Part shown: piece after piece, positions 34,167 through 44,228 of the stretch
How the letters are laid out: each line of letters begins with the position of its first letter
Position numbering within the stretch: the first letter of the stretch is position 1
Origin: Alterisphingorhabdus sp038748365
GTDB taxonomy: Bacteria > Pseudomonadota > Alphaproteobacteria > Sphingomonadales > Sphingomonadaceae
Length of the DNA: 64,000 nt
Reading direction: 5' to 3'
NCBI GenBank assembly: GCA_038748365.1
Contig: JBCDIZ010000012.1
Span: 8,254 to 72,253 of the forward strand
The notes under the pieces: generated by a model
Databases searched by the model: none
Told to the model about the DNA's origin: nothing
What the model saw: the letters and a program-made list of their open reading frames with translations, nothing else
Made by a program: the position numbers and the translations under genes

Positions 34167-34306
34167 TCCTCCCCGTTTACGGGGAGGTGGCGCGCCGTAG
34201 CTTTAGCGAAGGTGGGACGGAGGGGGATATCAACTTGCGCTGTGCCTAGCGGCCCGCCCCCTCCACCAGCTTCGCTGGTCCCCCTCCCCATGAATGGGGA
34301 AGAATA
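34167..34306. repeat. About 140-base intergenic inverted repeat after cobT
   Basis: The left arm (TCCTCCCCGTTTACGGGGAGG) and right arm (CCCCTCCCCATGAATGGGG) are themselves small hairpins and are complementary to each other; inner stretches AGCTTTAGCGAAGGTGG and CCACCAGCTTCGCTGG also pair. It separates the convergent cobT and acyl-CoA dehydrogenase genes. A third intergenic palindrome family in the window. Confidence 0.75.
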
Positions 34307-34309
34307 AAC

Positions 34310-36049
34310 TTACGCCGCCAGTTCTTCCGCGCTCAACGCATAAAGCAAATCTGCACCGCCCATGGCAGAGGCTTTCAGCCCCAGCGCTTCGGGGACTATA
34401 TGGTCGCAATAATAGCGGCTAGTCACCAGCTTGGCCTTGAGGAACGCGCTGTCACCTTCCCCGGCATCGAGACGCTCCTGCGCCACACGGTGCTGTTTTG
34501 CCATCAGCGCGCCTGAAGTCGCAACCGCCATCATCGTCATATAGGCATAGCTGCCCGCCAGTCGCTCATCGACCGAAGCATTGAGCATCCAGTTGGTGAC
34601 TTCCTGTGTTGCCGCGACCAGCTCGGCGACATGCGCTTCATTGCCCGCCATATCGCGTAGCTCGTCGAGAAACTCCTTAACCGCCTCACCGCCGCGCATT
34701 GCCAGTTTGCGGCCGACCAGATCAGCGGCCTGAATACCATTGGTGCCCTCATAGATCGGCATGATCCGCGCATCACGATAATGCTGCGCCGCGCCGGTTT
34801 CCTCGACAAAGCCCATACCGCCGTGAATCTGCACGCCGAGCGAGGCAATTTCGATGCCAAGATCGGTGCCATAGCCCTTGGAAAGCGGGGTAAGGATATC
34901 GACCTTTTCCTGCGCACCGTCCACGCCCAGCGTCGCGCGATCGACCTGCCCCGCGGCGAAATAGAGCAACGCCCGCGCCGCCTCGGTGCCCGCCTTCATA
35001 CGCAGCAACATGCGCCGCACATCGGGATGCTCGACAATCGCGACGGGATCGCGGCTGTCGCCACCGGCGCGCGCTGATTGTACCCGCTCCTGCGCATAGT
35101 ACAGCGCCTGTTGCGTCGCGCGCTCGGCAATCTCGACGCCCTGCAGGCCGACATTGAGCCGGGCATTGTTCATCATGGTGAACATCGCGCGGATGCCGCC
35201 AAATTCGCCGCCGATCAGCTCGCCGATACACTCACCGCGCTCGCCATATTGCAGCACACAGGTAGGCGAGGCATGGATGCCGAGCTTGTGCTCGATAGAG
35301 ACGGTCTCGATATCCTGCTCCTTGCCCGGCGTGCCATCGTCATTGAGCTGATATTTCGGCACCAGAAACAGCGAGATACCCTTGGTGCCCTCAGGCGCAT
35401 CGGGGGTGCGCGCCAGCACCAGATGGATGATGTTGTCAGCAAGATCATGATCGCCAAAGGTGATGTAAATCTTCTGGCCCTTGATCTGATATTTGCCGTC
35501 ACCCAGCGGCGTCGCGGTGGTGCGCAGCGCTCCGACATCGCTGCCCGCTTGCGGTTCGGTGAGGTTCATCGTGCCCGGCCATTCGCCCGAGATAAGCTTG
35601 GGCAGATAGCGTTCCTTCTGCTCCTCGCTGCCATGATGTTCCAGCGCCTCAATCGCGCCGACCGAGAGCATCGGGCACAGGGTAAAGGCCATATTTGCCG
35701 CGCCAAGCGAGTCCAGCGCCACCGTGGCCAGCGCAAAGGGCAGGCCCTGCCCGCCATGATCAGGCATGGCACACAGGCTGTTCCATCCGGCTTCGACATA
35801 GCCCTTATAGGCCTGTTTGAAGCCTTCAGGCATCACTACCCGGCCATCGACCAGCTTAGCGCCAACTTCATCGCCAACACGATTAAGCGGCGCAAATTCG
35901 CCCTCGGCAAATTGCCCTACGCCCTCAACAATGGCCTGGACCAGATCGGTGTCTGCCTCGGCAAAACGGTCATGCTGAGCCAGTTCGGCAATATTGGTGG
36001 CTGTCTCCAGCGCGAAAAGCTGGTCCTTGGTCGGCGCGGTGAAAGTCAT
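34310..36049 (-). CDS. Acyl-CoA dehydrogenase, large (about 580-residue) type
   Basis: 579 residues. FAD and substrate motifs: MNLTEPQAGSDVGALRTTA, KIYITFGDHDL, QIHGGMGFVEETGAAQHYRDA and the base-containing PIYEGTNGIQA near the C-terminus. The length and the C-terminal extension match the group that includes DmdC-like and medium-chain enzymes of alphaproteobacteria, longer than classical 380-residue ACADs. It oxidises an acyl-CoA thioester, passing electrons to ETF; the chain length is not known. Divergent from tsaC with 54 bases between starts. Confidence 0.93.
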   Translation of the reverse strand: MTFTAPTKDQLFALETATNIAELAQHDRFAEADTDLVQAIVEGVGQFAEGEFAPLNRVGDEVGAKLVDGRVVMPEGFKQAYKGYVEAGWNSLCAMPDHGGQGLPFALATVALDSLGAANMAFTLCPMLSVGAIEALEHHGSEEQKERYLPKLISGEWPGTMNLTEPQAGSDVGALRTTATPLGDGKYQIKGQKIYITFGDHDLADNIIHLVLARTPDAPEGTKGISLFLVPKYQLNDDGTPGKEQDIETVSIEHKLGIHASPTCVLQYGERGECIGELIGGEFGGIRAMFTMMNNARLNVGLQGVEIAERATQQALYYAQERVQSARAGGDSRDPVAIVEHPDVRRMLLRMKAGTEAARALLYFAAGQVDRATLGVDGAQEKVDILTPLSKGYGTDLGIEIASLGVQIHGGMGFVEETGAAQHYRDARIMPIYEGTNGIQAADLVGRKLAMRGGEAVKEFLDELRDMAGNEAHVAELVAATQEVTNWMLNASVDERLAGSYAYMTMMAVATSGALMAKQHRVAQERLDAGEGDSAFLKAKLVTSRYYCDHIVPEALGLKASAMGGADLLYALSAEELAA

Positions 36050-36103
36050 CGGTTGAGATTATCCCATAGAATCATTGAAAGTTCGGGGCTATGGCGGCCC
36101 GTG

Positions 36104-37063
36104 ATGGTGGAAACTAATCCAGATAGACCGGAAATCCTAGCCTTTAGTGACGATGCGATTGCCTGCGTTGTCGAGGCTTTACAAGCCGATCAGCCGGTCG
36201 CCCTGCCGACCGAGACGGTCTATGGTCTGGCCGCCAATGCCGCATCCGGCGATGCCGTAGCGGCGATCTATCGCGCCAAGGGGCGGCCCGATTTCAATCC
36301 GCTGATCGTACATGTGCCGGATGTCGAAGCTGCGCGTACGATAACGCAGTTCGATGCTATGGCGGAGAAGCTGGCTTCGTCGTTTTGGCCCGGCCCGCTG
36401 ACCATGGTGTTACCGCTCAGCGATTCCGGTCGTGATGCGATTACGCTGGCGGTGACCGCAGGACTGGATACCATTGCGCTGCGCTGGCCGGCGCATCGTG
36501 CGATGCAGACGGTACTCAAACAGTCGGGTCTGCTCCTTGCCGCACCCTCTGCCAATCGTAGCGGTGCGATAAGCCCGACCGAGGCCACGCATGTTGCTGC
36601 CAGTCTGAAGGACCGGATCGACCTAGTGCTCGATGATGGTCCCTGCCCGGACGGAGTGGAGTCCACGATTGTTGCAGTGACAGAGAGCGGATGGCGTATT
36701 TTACGCCCTGGCCCGATTGACGCGCACCAGATCGAGGCCGTGCTGGAACAGCCATCACTCCCGGAAGATAACACAGCCGGGATCACCGCACCGGGGCAAC
36801 TGGCCAGCCATTATGCACCCGGTAAACCTTTGCGCCTGAATGCCGATAGCGCCGAAGCGGATGAATGGATGATCGGTTTCGGATCAGTAAAAGGTGATGA
36901 TAACTTGTCCATTAGCGGCGACCTGGGGGAGGCAGCGTCCCGGCTTTATGCCGCCCTGCACCGCGCTGATGCCAGCAGCAAAAACGCCATTGCTGTCACC
37001 AGCATCCCGCACCAAGGCATCGGCACCGCGATTAATGATCGTCTGCAACGTGCAGCAGCATAG
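36104..37063 (+). CDS. tsaC: L-threonylcarbamoyladenylate synthase (Sua5/TsaC type)
   Basis: 319 residues from ATG 36104. The YrdC domain is shown by QPVALPTETVYGLAANA, IYRAKGRPDFNPLIVHV, LLLAAPSANRSGAISPT and VESTIVAV. A C-terminal Sua5 domain (about 210-319, beginning near AGITAPGQLASHYAPGKPL) makes this the Sua5-type, longer than E. coli TsaC. It makes the threonylcarbamoyl-AMP used for t6A37 in tRNA. The 660-codon open frame upstream is antisense to the acyl-CoA dehydrogenase and not coding. Confidence 0.94.
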   Translation: MVETNPDRPEILAFSDDAIACVVEALQADQPVALPTETVYGLAANAASGDAVAAIYRAKGRPDFNPLIVHVPDVEAARTITQFDAMAEKLASSFWPGPLTMVLPLSDSGRDAITLAVTAGLDTIALRWPAHRAMQTVLKQSGLLLAAPSANRSGAISPTEATHVAASLKDRIDLVLDDGPCPDGVESTIVAVTESGWRILRPGPIDAHQIEAVLEQPSLPEDNTAGITAPGQLASHYAPGKPLRLNADSAEADEWMIGFGSVKGDDNLSISGDLGEAASRLYAALHRADASSKNAIAVTSIPHQGIGTAINDRLQRAAA

Positions 37064-37213
37064 AATTTCATAATTATGACAATGGCTTAGTTTCGTGTTA
37101 CATCTGTTTACCTGAGCCTTTGTGAGATGCTGCTATAAGCGCGCCCGGAGCAACAATTCATCCCGCCTCAGGGTCGCAACACCATGGGGGCATTCAAGCG
37201 GATGAATGGGGGC

Positions 37214-37248
37214 AGTCCGGGGACCATATCCCTCATGGTCCCCGGACT
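37214..37248. promoter_or_regulatory. Perfect 14-base palindrome upstream of aqpZ
   Basis: Arms AGTCCGGGGACCAT / ATGGTCCCCGGACT with a 7-base loop, 87 bases before the aqpZ start. No T-run follows, so it is not a simple terminator; an operator or mRNA leader structure is possible. Confidence 0.5.
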
Positions 37249-37334
37249 CGTATTTGACATATTCCGGTTCTATAGACCATCAGGGTTCAGTAATTCAGTA
37301 ATATTGAGAAGCGTACAAAGAGGTAAACGACGCC

Positions 37335-38024
37335 ATGACACAACGGGCAATTGCAGAATTATTGGGGACTTTCTGGCTGGTATTTGGCGGCTGTGGCAGC
37401 GCGATATTAGCGGCGGCTTTCCCGGATGTAGGCATTGGCCTGCTTGGCGTTTCCTTTGCTTTTGGTCTGACCGTGCTGACCATGGCTTATGCCATTGGCC
37501 ATATCTCGGGCTGCCACCTCAACCCGGCGGTTACACTTGGCCTCGTCGCCGGCGGCCGCTTCCCGATCAAAGAAGCCCCGGTTTATATTGTCGCACAGGT
37601 TATCGGTGCGATTCTCGCTGCAGCAGCGCTGTTCTCTATTGCCAGCGGTGCCGAGGGCTATGCAGGTGGCCTCGCCACCAATGGTTTTGGGGAACATTCA
37701 CCCGGCGGATATAATATGATGGCTGGCCTGATCGCCGAAGTGATACTTACCGCCTTCTTCCTGATGATCATCATGGGCGCCACCGATGGTCGCGCACCAG
37801 CAGGCTTTGCACCGATTGCTATCGGTCTCGGCCTCACTCTGATCCACCTTATCAGCATTCCGGTAACCAACACTTCGGTAAATCCGGCGCGCAGCACCGG
37901 CCCCGCCCTGCTCGAAGGCGGCATTGCGATGCAGCAGCTCTGGCTGTTCTGGGTGGCCCCGATTGTCGGCGGTATTGTTGGCGCGATTGCCTATAGGGTT
38001 ATCGGCGGTAACGACCAAGGGTAA
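37335..38024 (+). CDS. aqpZ: Aquaporin Z
   Basis: 229 residues, six membrane helices. Two NPA motifs (HLNPAV and SVNPARS); the IHLISIPVTNTSVNPARS stretch keeps the His and Arg of a water-selective filter as in E. coli AqpZ. Forms tetrameric water channels in the inner membrane. Stands alone between tsaC and the convergent small lipoprotein gene; the preceding 270 bases carry a strong palindrome. Confidence 0.96.
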   Translation: MTQRAIAELLGTFWLVFGGCGSAILAAAFPDVGIGLLGVSFAFGLTVLTMAYAIGHISGCHLNPAVTLGLVAGGRFPIKEAPVYIVAQVIGAILAAAALFSIASGAEGYAGGLATNGFGEHSPGGYNMMAGLIAEVILTAFFLMIIMGATDGRAPAGFAPIAIGLGLTLIHLISIPVTNTSVNPARSTGPALLEGGIAMQQLWLFWVAPIVGGIVGAIAYRVIGGNDQG

Positions 38025-38066
38025 GCAATCTGGCGATAACGACCTGCCTGAGCTTGGGCAGACATG

Positions 38067-38354
38067 TTAATAGTCGAGCGGCTTGTCCTGCAGCTCGGCT
38101 ATTTCCAGTTCCAGGGCATCCGCGTCTTCACAACGGCTCTGACGCCCTTTCTCGCAATCCTTCAGCGCGTCGTTACGACGGCGCTCCAGCTGGCCGAGCT
38201 TCTCATCACGCTTGCGCATCGCGCGGCCACGATCCTGATCGGCTTCGGACTGGGTTGTGGTGACGGCATCAATCGGTGCGGTGATGACTTCGGCCGCGAG
38301 GCATCCGCTCAATAACGGTGCCAGAGCAATAACAGGAATGATGCGGGCAATCAT
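38067..38354 (-). CDS. Small lipoprotein of unknown function
   Basis: 95 residues. A lipoprotein signal with lipobox LLSGC puts the acylated Cys near residue 18. The rest is a charged coiled-coil-like helix with Arg/Glu/Asp alternation and two Cys (DCEKGRQSRCED). Starts in a 4-base ATGA overlap with galU and is probably co-translated. No family recognised. Likely envelope-anchored. Confidence 0.75.
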   Translation of the reverse strand: MIARIIPVIALAPLLSGCLAAEVITAPIDAVTTTQSEADQDRGRAMRKRDEKLGQLERRRNDALKDCEKGRQSRCEDADALELEIAELQDKPLDY

Positions 38355-39223
38355 GTGACAAGCTCCTTAACAACAGCACGAACCTGATCGGCCATATCTT
38401 CCCGATCCAGCGCCAAAGCGAGATTGGCCTCAATATAACCCACTTTGGAACCGCAATCATAGCGGCGGCCATCAAAAGTAACAGCATTAAACGGCTGATT
38501 GCCGATCATCTGCGCCATGGCATCGGTCAATTGAATCTCGCCACCGGCACCGGCTTCCTGATGCTCCAATGTGCGCATCACCTCTGGCTGAAGGATATAG
38601 CGGCCTGAGAGGATCAGATTGGACGGCGCTTCTTCAACTTTCGGTTTCTCCACCAGCCCAGTCACCTCGGTCAGATTACTTTCGGCTTTGCCCGGCGCGA
38701 TCACGCCATAGCTGGAGACCTTCTCTCGCGGTACCTCAAGGACACTGATCAGATTGCCGCCAGTGCGCTGATAAGCATCGACCATCTGCTTCATGCAACC
38801 GGGTGAGCCATGCATAAATTCGTCCGGCAGGAACACCGCAAACGGCTCATCACCGACAATATCTCGCGCGCACCACACGGCATGGCCCAGCCCCAACGGC
38901 TCCTGCTGGCGGACATAGGCACAACGCCCCGGACCAAGGCGAGTTGGCTCAAGAATGGATAAATCCTTGCCGCGCTCACTCATGGTTTTTTCGAGCTCAA
39001 AAGCGATATCGAAATGGTCTTCAATCGCGCTTTTGCCACGGCCGGTGACAAAGATCATCTGTTCGATGCCCGCTTCAATGGCCTCATCCACGGCATATTG
39101 GATTAGCGGGCGATCAACGACCGGCAGCATCTCTTTGGGGATAGCCTTGGTCGCAGGCAGAAAACGGGTACCAAGACCAGCGACGGGAAAAACCGCCTTG
39201 CGGATAGGTTGCATTGGAATCAT
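38351..39223 (-). CDS. galU: UTP-glucose-1-phosphate uridylyltransferase
   Basis: 290 residues. The nucleotidyltransferase signature GLGTRFLPATKAIPKEMLP is followed by FVTGRGKSAIEDHFD, FLPDEFM and GLVEKPKVEEAPSNL. Makes UDP-glucose for exopolysaccharide and lipopolysaccharide synthesis in the cytosol. The ATG at 39223 gives a short extra MIPM; an internal start at 39214 is equally possible. Upstream of and coupled to the small lipoprotein gene. Confidence 0.96.
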   Translation of the reverse strand: MIPMQPIRKAVFPVAGLGTRFLPATKAIPKEMLPVVDRPLIQYAVDEAIEAGIEQMIFVTGRGKSAIEDHFDIAFELEKTMSERGKDLSILEPTRLGPGRCAYVRQQEPLGLGHAVWCARDIVGDEPFAVFLPDEFMHGSPGCMKQMVDAYQRTGGNLISVLEVPREKVSSYGVIAPGKAESNLTEVTGLVEKPKVEEAPSNLILSGRYILQPEVMRTLEHQEAGAGGEIQLTDAMAQMIGNQPFNAVTFDGRRYDCGSKVGYIEANLALALDREDMADQVRAVVKELVT

Positions 39224-39283
39224 CTCCAGAAACGAATTGCGTTCCCGCTAATAGCTGACGCAGCTTGCTGCAAGATTGATGAT

Positions 39284-39829
39284 CTAAGACTTTACTCTAT
39301 TGGCAAAGCTTTTGCGCAGCTTTTGCAGCTTGGGCGGGATTGTTGCCAGACAATAGGGATTGCGTTGGCCCTCGCCTTCCCAATATTCCTGATGATAATC
39401 TTCCGCCGGATACCAAGTGCTTGCCTCTTCGATCGTGGTGACAATCGGCTGCGGCCAGTCCGATGCTGCGCGTGTCTTTCCGGCTTCCGCCTCTGCACGC
39501 TGATCATCATCCAGCGGAAACAGTGCCGAGCGGTATTGGGTGCCGACATCATTGCCCTGACGGTTAAGCTGTGTCGGGTCATGGGTGGCGAAGAAAATAT
39601 CGAGGATCTGGCCATAGCTGATGATGTCCGCATCGAACGTCACCCGGATCGCCTCGGCATGGCCGGTGCGCCCGGAACAGACCTGCCGATAGGTCGGGTT
39701 CTGAGTCTCACCGCCAATATAGCCGCTCTCGACCTTGTTGACCCCGATAACGTCGTTGAACACCGCCTCGGTGCACCAGAAGCAACCACCTGCTAATATT
39801 GCCGTCTGTTCGCTCATATTATTGCCCAT
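39284..39829 (-). CDS. msrA: Peptide-methionine (S)-S-oxide reductase
   Basis: 181 residues with the active-site GGCFWCTEAVFNDVIGV, GYIGGETQNPTYRQVCSGRTGHAEAI and the late AEDYHQEYW. Repairs oxidised methionine in proteins with thioredoxin. An alternative ATG is at 39817. Stands alone between galU and the RND permease, all leftward. The resolving cysteine usually near the C-terminus appears as NPYCLATI. Confidence 0.95.
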   Translation of the reverse strand: MGNNMSEQTAILAGGCFWCTEAVFNDVIGVNKVESGYIGGETQNPTYRQVCSGRTGHAEAIRVTFDADIISYGQILDIFFATHDPTQLNRQGNDVGTQYRSALFPLDDDQRAEAEAGKTRAASDWPQPIVTTIEEASTWYPAEDYHQEYWEGEGQRNPYCLATIPPKLQKLRKSFANRVKS

Positions 39830-39878
39830 CTGATTATAGATTTATCTTTTGGATAAATAGGGTAGCCAGGGGCTAGGC

Positions 39879-42800
39879 TCAAGCCTTGGATGGCTCTGCT
39901 GGTGCAACGGGTGCGTCATCACCTTTAGGTTCGCTGCGCGCGATCAGCAGATACATGACCGGGGTGATAATCCGCGACAATATCGTCGAGGAAATCAGAC
40001 CGCCGATAATCACCCAGGCCAATGGGCCGTAGAGTGAGCCACCGGCAATGGCGAGTGGGCTGAGGCCGCCCACGGCGGTTACGGACGTCAGCAATACGGG
40101 AAGGAAACGCACCTCGCCCGCCCGCTCAATCGCCTCGCGCAAAGGCATCCCCTGATCGCGCAGCTGGGCGGTGAAATCGACCAGCAAGATCGAGTTTTTA
40201 ATCTCGATGCCCACCAGCGCAACAAAACCGATAATCGCCATGTAAGAGAGCGAATTGCCGGTCAGCAGCAGCGCCAACAATCCGCCAAAAGTGCCCAACG
40301 GGATGACTCCAGCGACCACAATTGTTTCGCGAAAGCGGCCAAATTCGGCGACCAGCACCGCAAAGATACCGAACAGCGCGATAAATATTATCGGTCCGAA
40401 GCCGGAAAAGGTATCGTCGATCGCCTCGGTCTCACCACCAACCAGGATGCGATAGCCTTGCGGTAACTCAACCTCCTCATCAATTCGCTTCAGGGCATCG
40501 CGTGTTACATTGGTTACCAGCACATCGGGTTCGACATTGGCGGTAACGGTAACCGTCCGTTCCTGCTGATAGCGCGCAATCTGTGGCGGCACCGCCTCCA
40601 ACCTGGGGCTGGCTATCTGGGTCAATGGCACAGGCTCGCCTGTCCGTGTCGCAACATAGACAGTGTTGAGCGCGGAAACAGGCTGATTATTCTCCAGCGG
40701 CAACCGCACCGTCACCGGATAGCTGTCACCTTCGCTATCCCGGAATGTCGCCGCTTGCTCGCCACGCAGCGCCAGCCGCAGCGCACGCCTTGGCTCGCCG
40801 ACCGGGATGTTGAGCAGCGCTGCCTTGCGCTCGTCGAGACCCAGATTGAGGTCGATACGGTTGGTACTAACCGGATTGATAACATCGCGCGCACCGGGTG
40901 TGGTGCGCAATAGCTGTTCTATCTCACCAGCATATTGACGCAATGTTTCCAGATCATCCCCAACGATGCGTAACTCAATAGGCGCGGCGACCGGGGCACC
41001 ATTTTGGAAAAGCTCAACATTGATACGGGCACCGGGAATGGCATCAAATTGTTCTCGCAACCGGGCCACAAGTACCGGACTGGTCTTGGCGTCCCATTCA
41101 TCCAGCACCACGAGTGTTTCACCATAGTTGGTGCGCTGACGATTGGAGAAGACATTGTAGAAAACCTGCGGATTATCAGCTCCGACATTTTCCGCACGCG
41201 AGACAATCGCTTCTTCCTTTTCAAGGATGGTATTGACCTGCCGCATAATCCGGTCAGTACGGTCGAGACTGCTGCCTTCCTCGGATTCAACCGTAACCAG
41301 AAAATAGCTGGTATCCGCATAGGGAAAAAGGCTGAACCCGATAACCGGGATCAACCCGAAGGCAGAGATACACAAAGCCATGGCGCTCCAAAAGGTGGTC
41401 CGCGGATTATCCAGCGCGCGATGGAGTATCGGGTTGTAGAAACGCTCAATCTGGTGCGTCAGCCATTGCAACAGCGCATTGCCTTCTGGATCTTCATCGC
41501 GCGACAATAAGCGGCTGGCGAGAAAAGGAATGATTGTCAGCGATACCACCAGAGAGGCTCCGACAGTGAAGATAATCGCGAAGATAAAGGACCGGGTAAA
41601 TTCGCCTGCGCCTTCCGGCAGAAACAGCAAAGGCGCAAAGGCGAAGATCAGCACCCCGGTTGAACCCAGCACGGCTGGTGTAATCTCTTTGGTCGCATCA
41701 ATCGCTGCAATGCTTCGTCGCTTGCCCATGCGCAGATGCCGGGCGATATTTTCGGTCACCACAATCGAGTCATCGACCAGCAAGCCCAGTGCGACAATAA
41801 AACCGGCGATCGTAAGCTGGCTGAGATTATAGCCGGAGAGCTCAATCGCCAGCAGACCCGAAGCCAATGACAGCGGAATAGAGATCATCACAATCACCGA
41901 GGCGCGCCAGCCCAGCGGCAGAAGCGTGAAGATCACCAGAGTCACAGCGATGGTAAAGTCACGTGTCAGTTCGCTGAGACGTTTTTCAATATCACGGCTC
42001 TGGTCAAAAATCTCTTCCAGTTTTATATCCGGCGGCAACAGCTTTTCCTGTTGCTCCAGCTCGGTGATAATCTGTTCACGCAGACGGATCACATCGATGC
42101 CATCTTTCTGCCGAATAGTCACGAATACACAGCGCTTGCCGTTGAAGCGCGTGCGATAGAGCTGCTCGCTATTACCCCAATAAACCTCGGCGACATCATC
42201 GACGGTCAGGGTGGCGCCATTACCCGCACGTACCGGCAATTGACGGATGGTATCGAGATCGCGAAATGCGCCACCTGCCTCAACATTGAAGCGCCGTTCA
42301 CCGCTCTGCACCGCGCCGGGAGGCAATTCCGCACCCCCTGCACGCAGAGCATCGGCAACCGCTGTCGGGGTGATATTCAGTTCCGCCAACCGTCCTGGCT
42401 GGATAGCCACCTCCACTTCAGGTGCGGCTAGGCCATCAATATCTACGCCGCGTATGCCGGGATAGCGCACTAATGCGTCCTGCAGATCACCGGCATATTT
42501 CTCCATCCGACGCCAGCTTGCAGTATCGCTAATCAGGGCCAGTTGCAGCACCGCGGCTTCAGTAGTGCGTACCTTTCTGTAGTCCAGACTCAGAAGGCCC
42601 TCGGGGAGTTGATCGCGGATCGCGCCAACCTCGCGCACCACATCATCAAAATATTTGTCGGCATCACCGCCCCAGTCAAACTCGGCGCGGATTACCGATT
42701 GGCCATCATAGCTGGTAGAAAATATCTCATCGACATCATCAATGCTCTGCAACACTTCTTCAATCGGCTTGGCGACAGTCTCTTCCAGATCGGCAGCATC

Positions 42801-42962
42801 GGCTCCGGGCTGGGCCGCGACGATGGTGACGACAGGAATTGGGAAATGCGGATCCACCGAGCGGGTGATTGTCAGCAGCGAAGTAACACCCAATGCCGCC
42901 AGCAACAGGAATAGTACCAGCGATAACTGCCAGCGCCCGATGGTAAAGGCGGCAGGACTCAT
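39879..42962 (-). CDS. RND efflux permease (AcrB/HAE family)
   Basis: 1027 residues, twelve membrane helices and two large periplasmic loops. The TM4 proton-relay pair Asp-Asp is seen in GLLVDDSIVVTENIARHL (about residue 390) and the partner Lys in ALVGIEIKNSILLVDF (about 920). The plan is that of proton-driven tripartite drug efflux. The adaptor gene is upstream, 64 bases away; no outer membrane channel gene lies nearby. Substrates unknown. Confidence 0.95.
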   Translation of the reverse strand: MSPAAFTIGRWQLSLVLFLLLAALGVTSLLTITRSVDPHFPIPVVTIVAAQPGADAADLEETVAKPIEEVLQSIDDVDEIFSTSYDGQSVIRAEFDWGGDADKYFDDVVREVGAIRDQLPEGLLSLDYRKVRTTEAAVLQLALISDTASWRRMEKYAGDLQDALVRYPGIRGVDIDGLAAPEVEVAIQPGRLAELNITPTAVADALRAGGAELPPGAVQSGERRFNVEAGGAFRDLDTIRQLPVRAGNGATLTVDDVAEVYWGNSEQLYRTRFNGKRCVFVTIRQKDGIDVIRLREQIITELEQQEKLLPPDIKLEEIFDQSRDIEKRLSELTRDFTIAVTLVIFTLLPLGWRASVIVMISIPLSLASGLLAIELSGYNLSQLTIAGFIVALGLLVDDSIVVTENIARHLRMGKRRSIAAIDATKEITPAVLGSTGVLIFAFAPLLFLPEGAGEFTRSFIFAIIFTVGASLVVSLTIIPFLASRLLSRDEDPEGNALLQWLTHQIERFYNPILHRALDNPRTTFWSAMALCISAFGLIPVIGFSLFPYADTSYFLVTVESEEGSSLDRTDRIMRQVNTILEKEEAIVSRAENVGADNPQVFYNVFSNRQRTNYGETLVVLDEWDAKTSPVLVARLREQFDAIPGARINVELFQNGAPVAAPIELRIVGDDLETLRQYAGEIEQLLRTTPGARDVINPVSTNRIDLNLGLDERKAALLNIPVGEPRRALRLALRGEQAATFRDSEGDSYPVTVRLPLENNQPVSALNTVYVATRTGEPVPLTQIASPRLEAVPPQIARYQQERTVTVTANVEPDVLVTNVTRDALKRIDEEVELPQGYRILVGGETEAIDDTFSGFGPIIFIALFGIFAVLVAEFGRFRETIVVAGVIPLGTFGGLLALLLTGNSLSYMAIIGFVALVGIEIKNSILLVDFTAQLRDQGMPLREAIERAGEVRFLPVLLTSVTAVGGLSPLAIAGGSLYGPLAWVIIGGLISSTILSRIITPVMYLLIARSEPKGDDAPVAPAEPSKA

Positions 42963-43026
42963 CCGCCAAATGCCCTGACGTGCATGCTCATTTGTTGATC
43001 CCAGCGGTGACCATCATTACGCGGAA

Positions 43027-44166
43027 TCATTGCCTCGCTCCGCTGGCCTTCTGCGCTTTGGGCGTTTTGACAACGGAAACGAGTTCGCCTTCATGGACAT
43101 CCTGATGGCCGGTTACGATGATGCGTTCGCCCACCTTCAGGCCTGCACTTATGGTCATCTGGTCATCCAGCAGCTTACCGATCACGACATTGCGCGGGAC
43201 CGCTTTAAAGCCCTTGGACTTTCCGTCTTCTTTGACTTCGTTCAGCACATAGACAAAGCCCTCATCGGCGCGGATATCAAACAGCGCTTCGGGAGGAATA
43301 GTCATCTGATTACCGGAATCACGCTTGGGCATGGTGATGATGGCGGTGCCAATCTGGCCCGAGCGCAGGCCGGGATTATCTGGCAGGGCAAAGCTGACGG
43401 TAAAGGTGCCGGAAAGCGTATCCGCACGGCCATCAATATCGCGTATCTGCGCATCAATTTCTGCATTGCCCAGCGCAGCGAGACGGATTTTTGCCGGCAT
43501 ACCGATGCTGAGTTCGGCGACGTCGCTGTCGATCACCGGCACCTCAAACACCATGCCCCGTGCCGCTTCACCCAAGATCAGTACCGCCGTGCCCGGCTGG
43601 ACAATCTGTCCCGGCTCTGCACTGCGCGCCAATATCACGCCGCTGGAAGGGGCGATAATCTGCGAGGTTTCGCGCGCAAATCCGGCAGAGCTGACCGTAG
43701 CGCGCGCGGCTTTTGCCGCCGCTTCCGCCTGATCCAGCCGCGCGCGGGTAACCCAGCCTTGTTCAAACAGTTTGGCAATACGCTTATATTCCGCATCAGC
43801 GCGCTCAAGCTCTGCCCGGGCACTGGAAAGGTCAGCGGCAACCGTGGTGGTGTCGAGCGATGCCAACAATTCGCCACGCTTGACGCTCTCCCCGGCAACA
43901 TATCGGATAGTCGCAATCTTGCCCGGTGTTGTGAAACCGAGTGACGTCTCCGCAAGATACCGCACCGTACCCGCCGCTTCGAGCACCCGCACAGTATCCG
44001 CAAGCTCTACAGTTGTTGCTGTCACTTCAGGCCGGGGCGGAGCTTTTGCTGCATCGTCACCCTCGCCACTGCAAGCAGACACCAGCAGCAATGCGCTTAC
44101 AACCGCCAGCTGCTTGCACAGCTGCACAGAAAATCGTTTCTGCCAATAGATTGATAATCGCTTCAC
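43027..44166 (-). CDS. RND efflux periplasmic adaptor (membrane fusion protein)
   Basis: 379 residues from a GTG at 44166, chosen for AGGGG five bases before it; TTG codons further up have none. A lipoprotein signal ends in LLLVSAC, so the adaptor is probably acylated. The lipoyl-like halves (TSLGFTTPGKIATIRYVAGE and IIAPSSGVILARSAEPGQIVQ) flank a helical hairpin rich in Ala and Glu. Its C-terminal part carries the usual beta-barrel strands. First gene of the leftward efflux pair. Confidence 0.93.
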   Translation of the reverse strand: MKRLSIYWQKRFSVQLCKQLAVVSALLLVSACSGEGDDAAKAPPRPEVTATTVELADTVRVLEAAGTVRYLAETSLGFTTPGKIATIRYVAGESVKRGELLASLDTTTVAADLSSARAELERADAEYKRIAKLFEQGWVTRARLDQAEAAAKAARATVSSAGFARETSQIIAPSSGVILARSAEPGQIVQPGTAVLILGEAARGMVFEVPVIDSDVAELSIGMPAKIRLAALGNAEIDAQIRDIDGRADTLSGTFTVSFALPDNPGLRSGQIGTAIITMPKRDSGNQMTIPPEALFDIRADEGFVYVLNEVKEDGKSKGFKAVPRNVVIGKLLDDQMTISAGLKVGERIIVTGHQDVHEGELVSVVKTPKAQKASGARQ

Positions 44167-44228
44167 CAAAACCCCTGATGACCCCAACGCATTGTAAGAT
44201 ATAAAGTTGCAACACTATTCGCAAAGCT

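Noticed and set aside
35078..36103. Long 5' extension of tsaC
   Set aside because: Antisense to acyl-CoA dehydrogenase; the Sua5 N-terminus begins at 36104.
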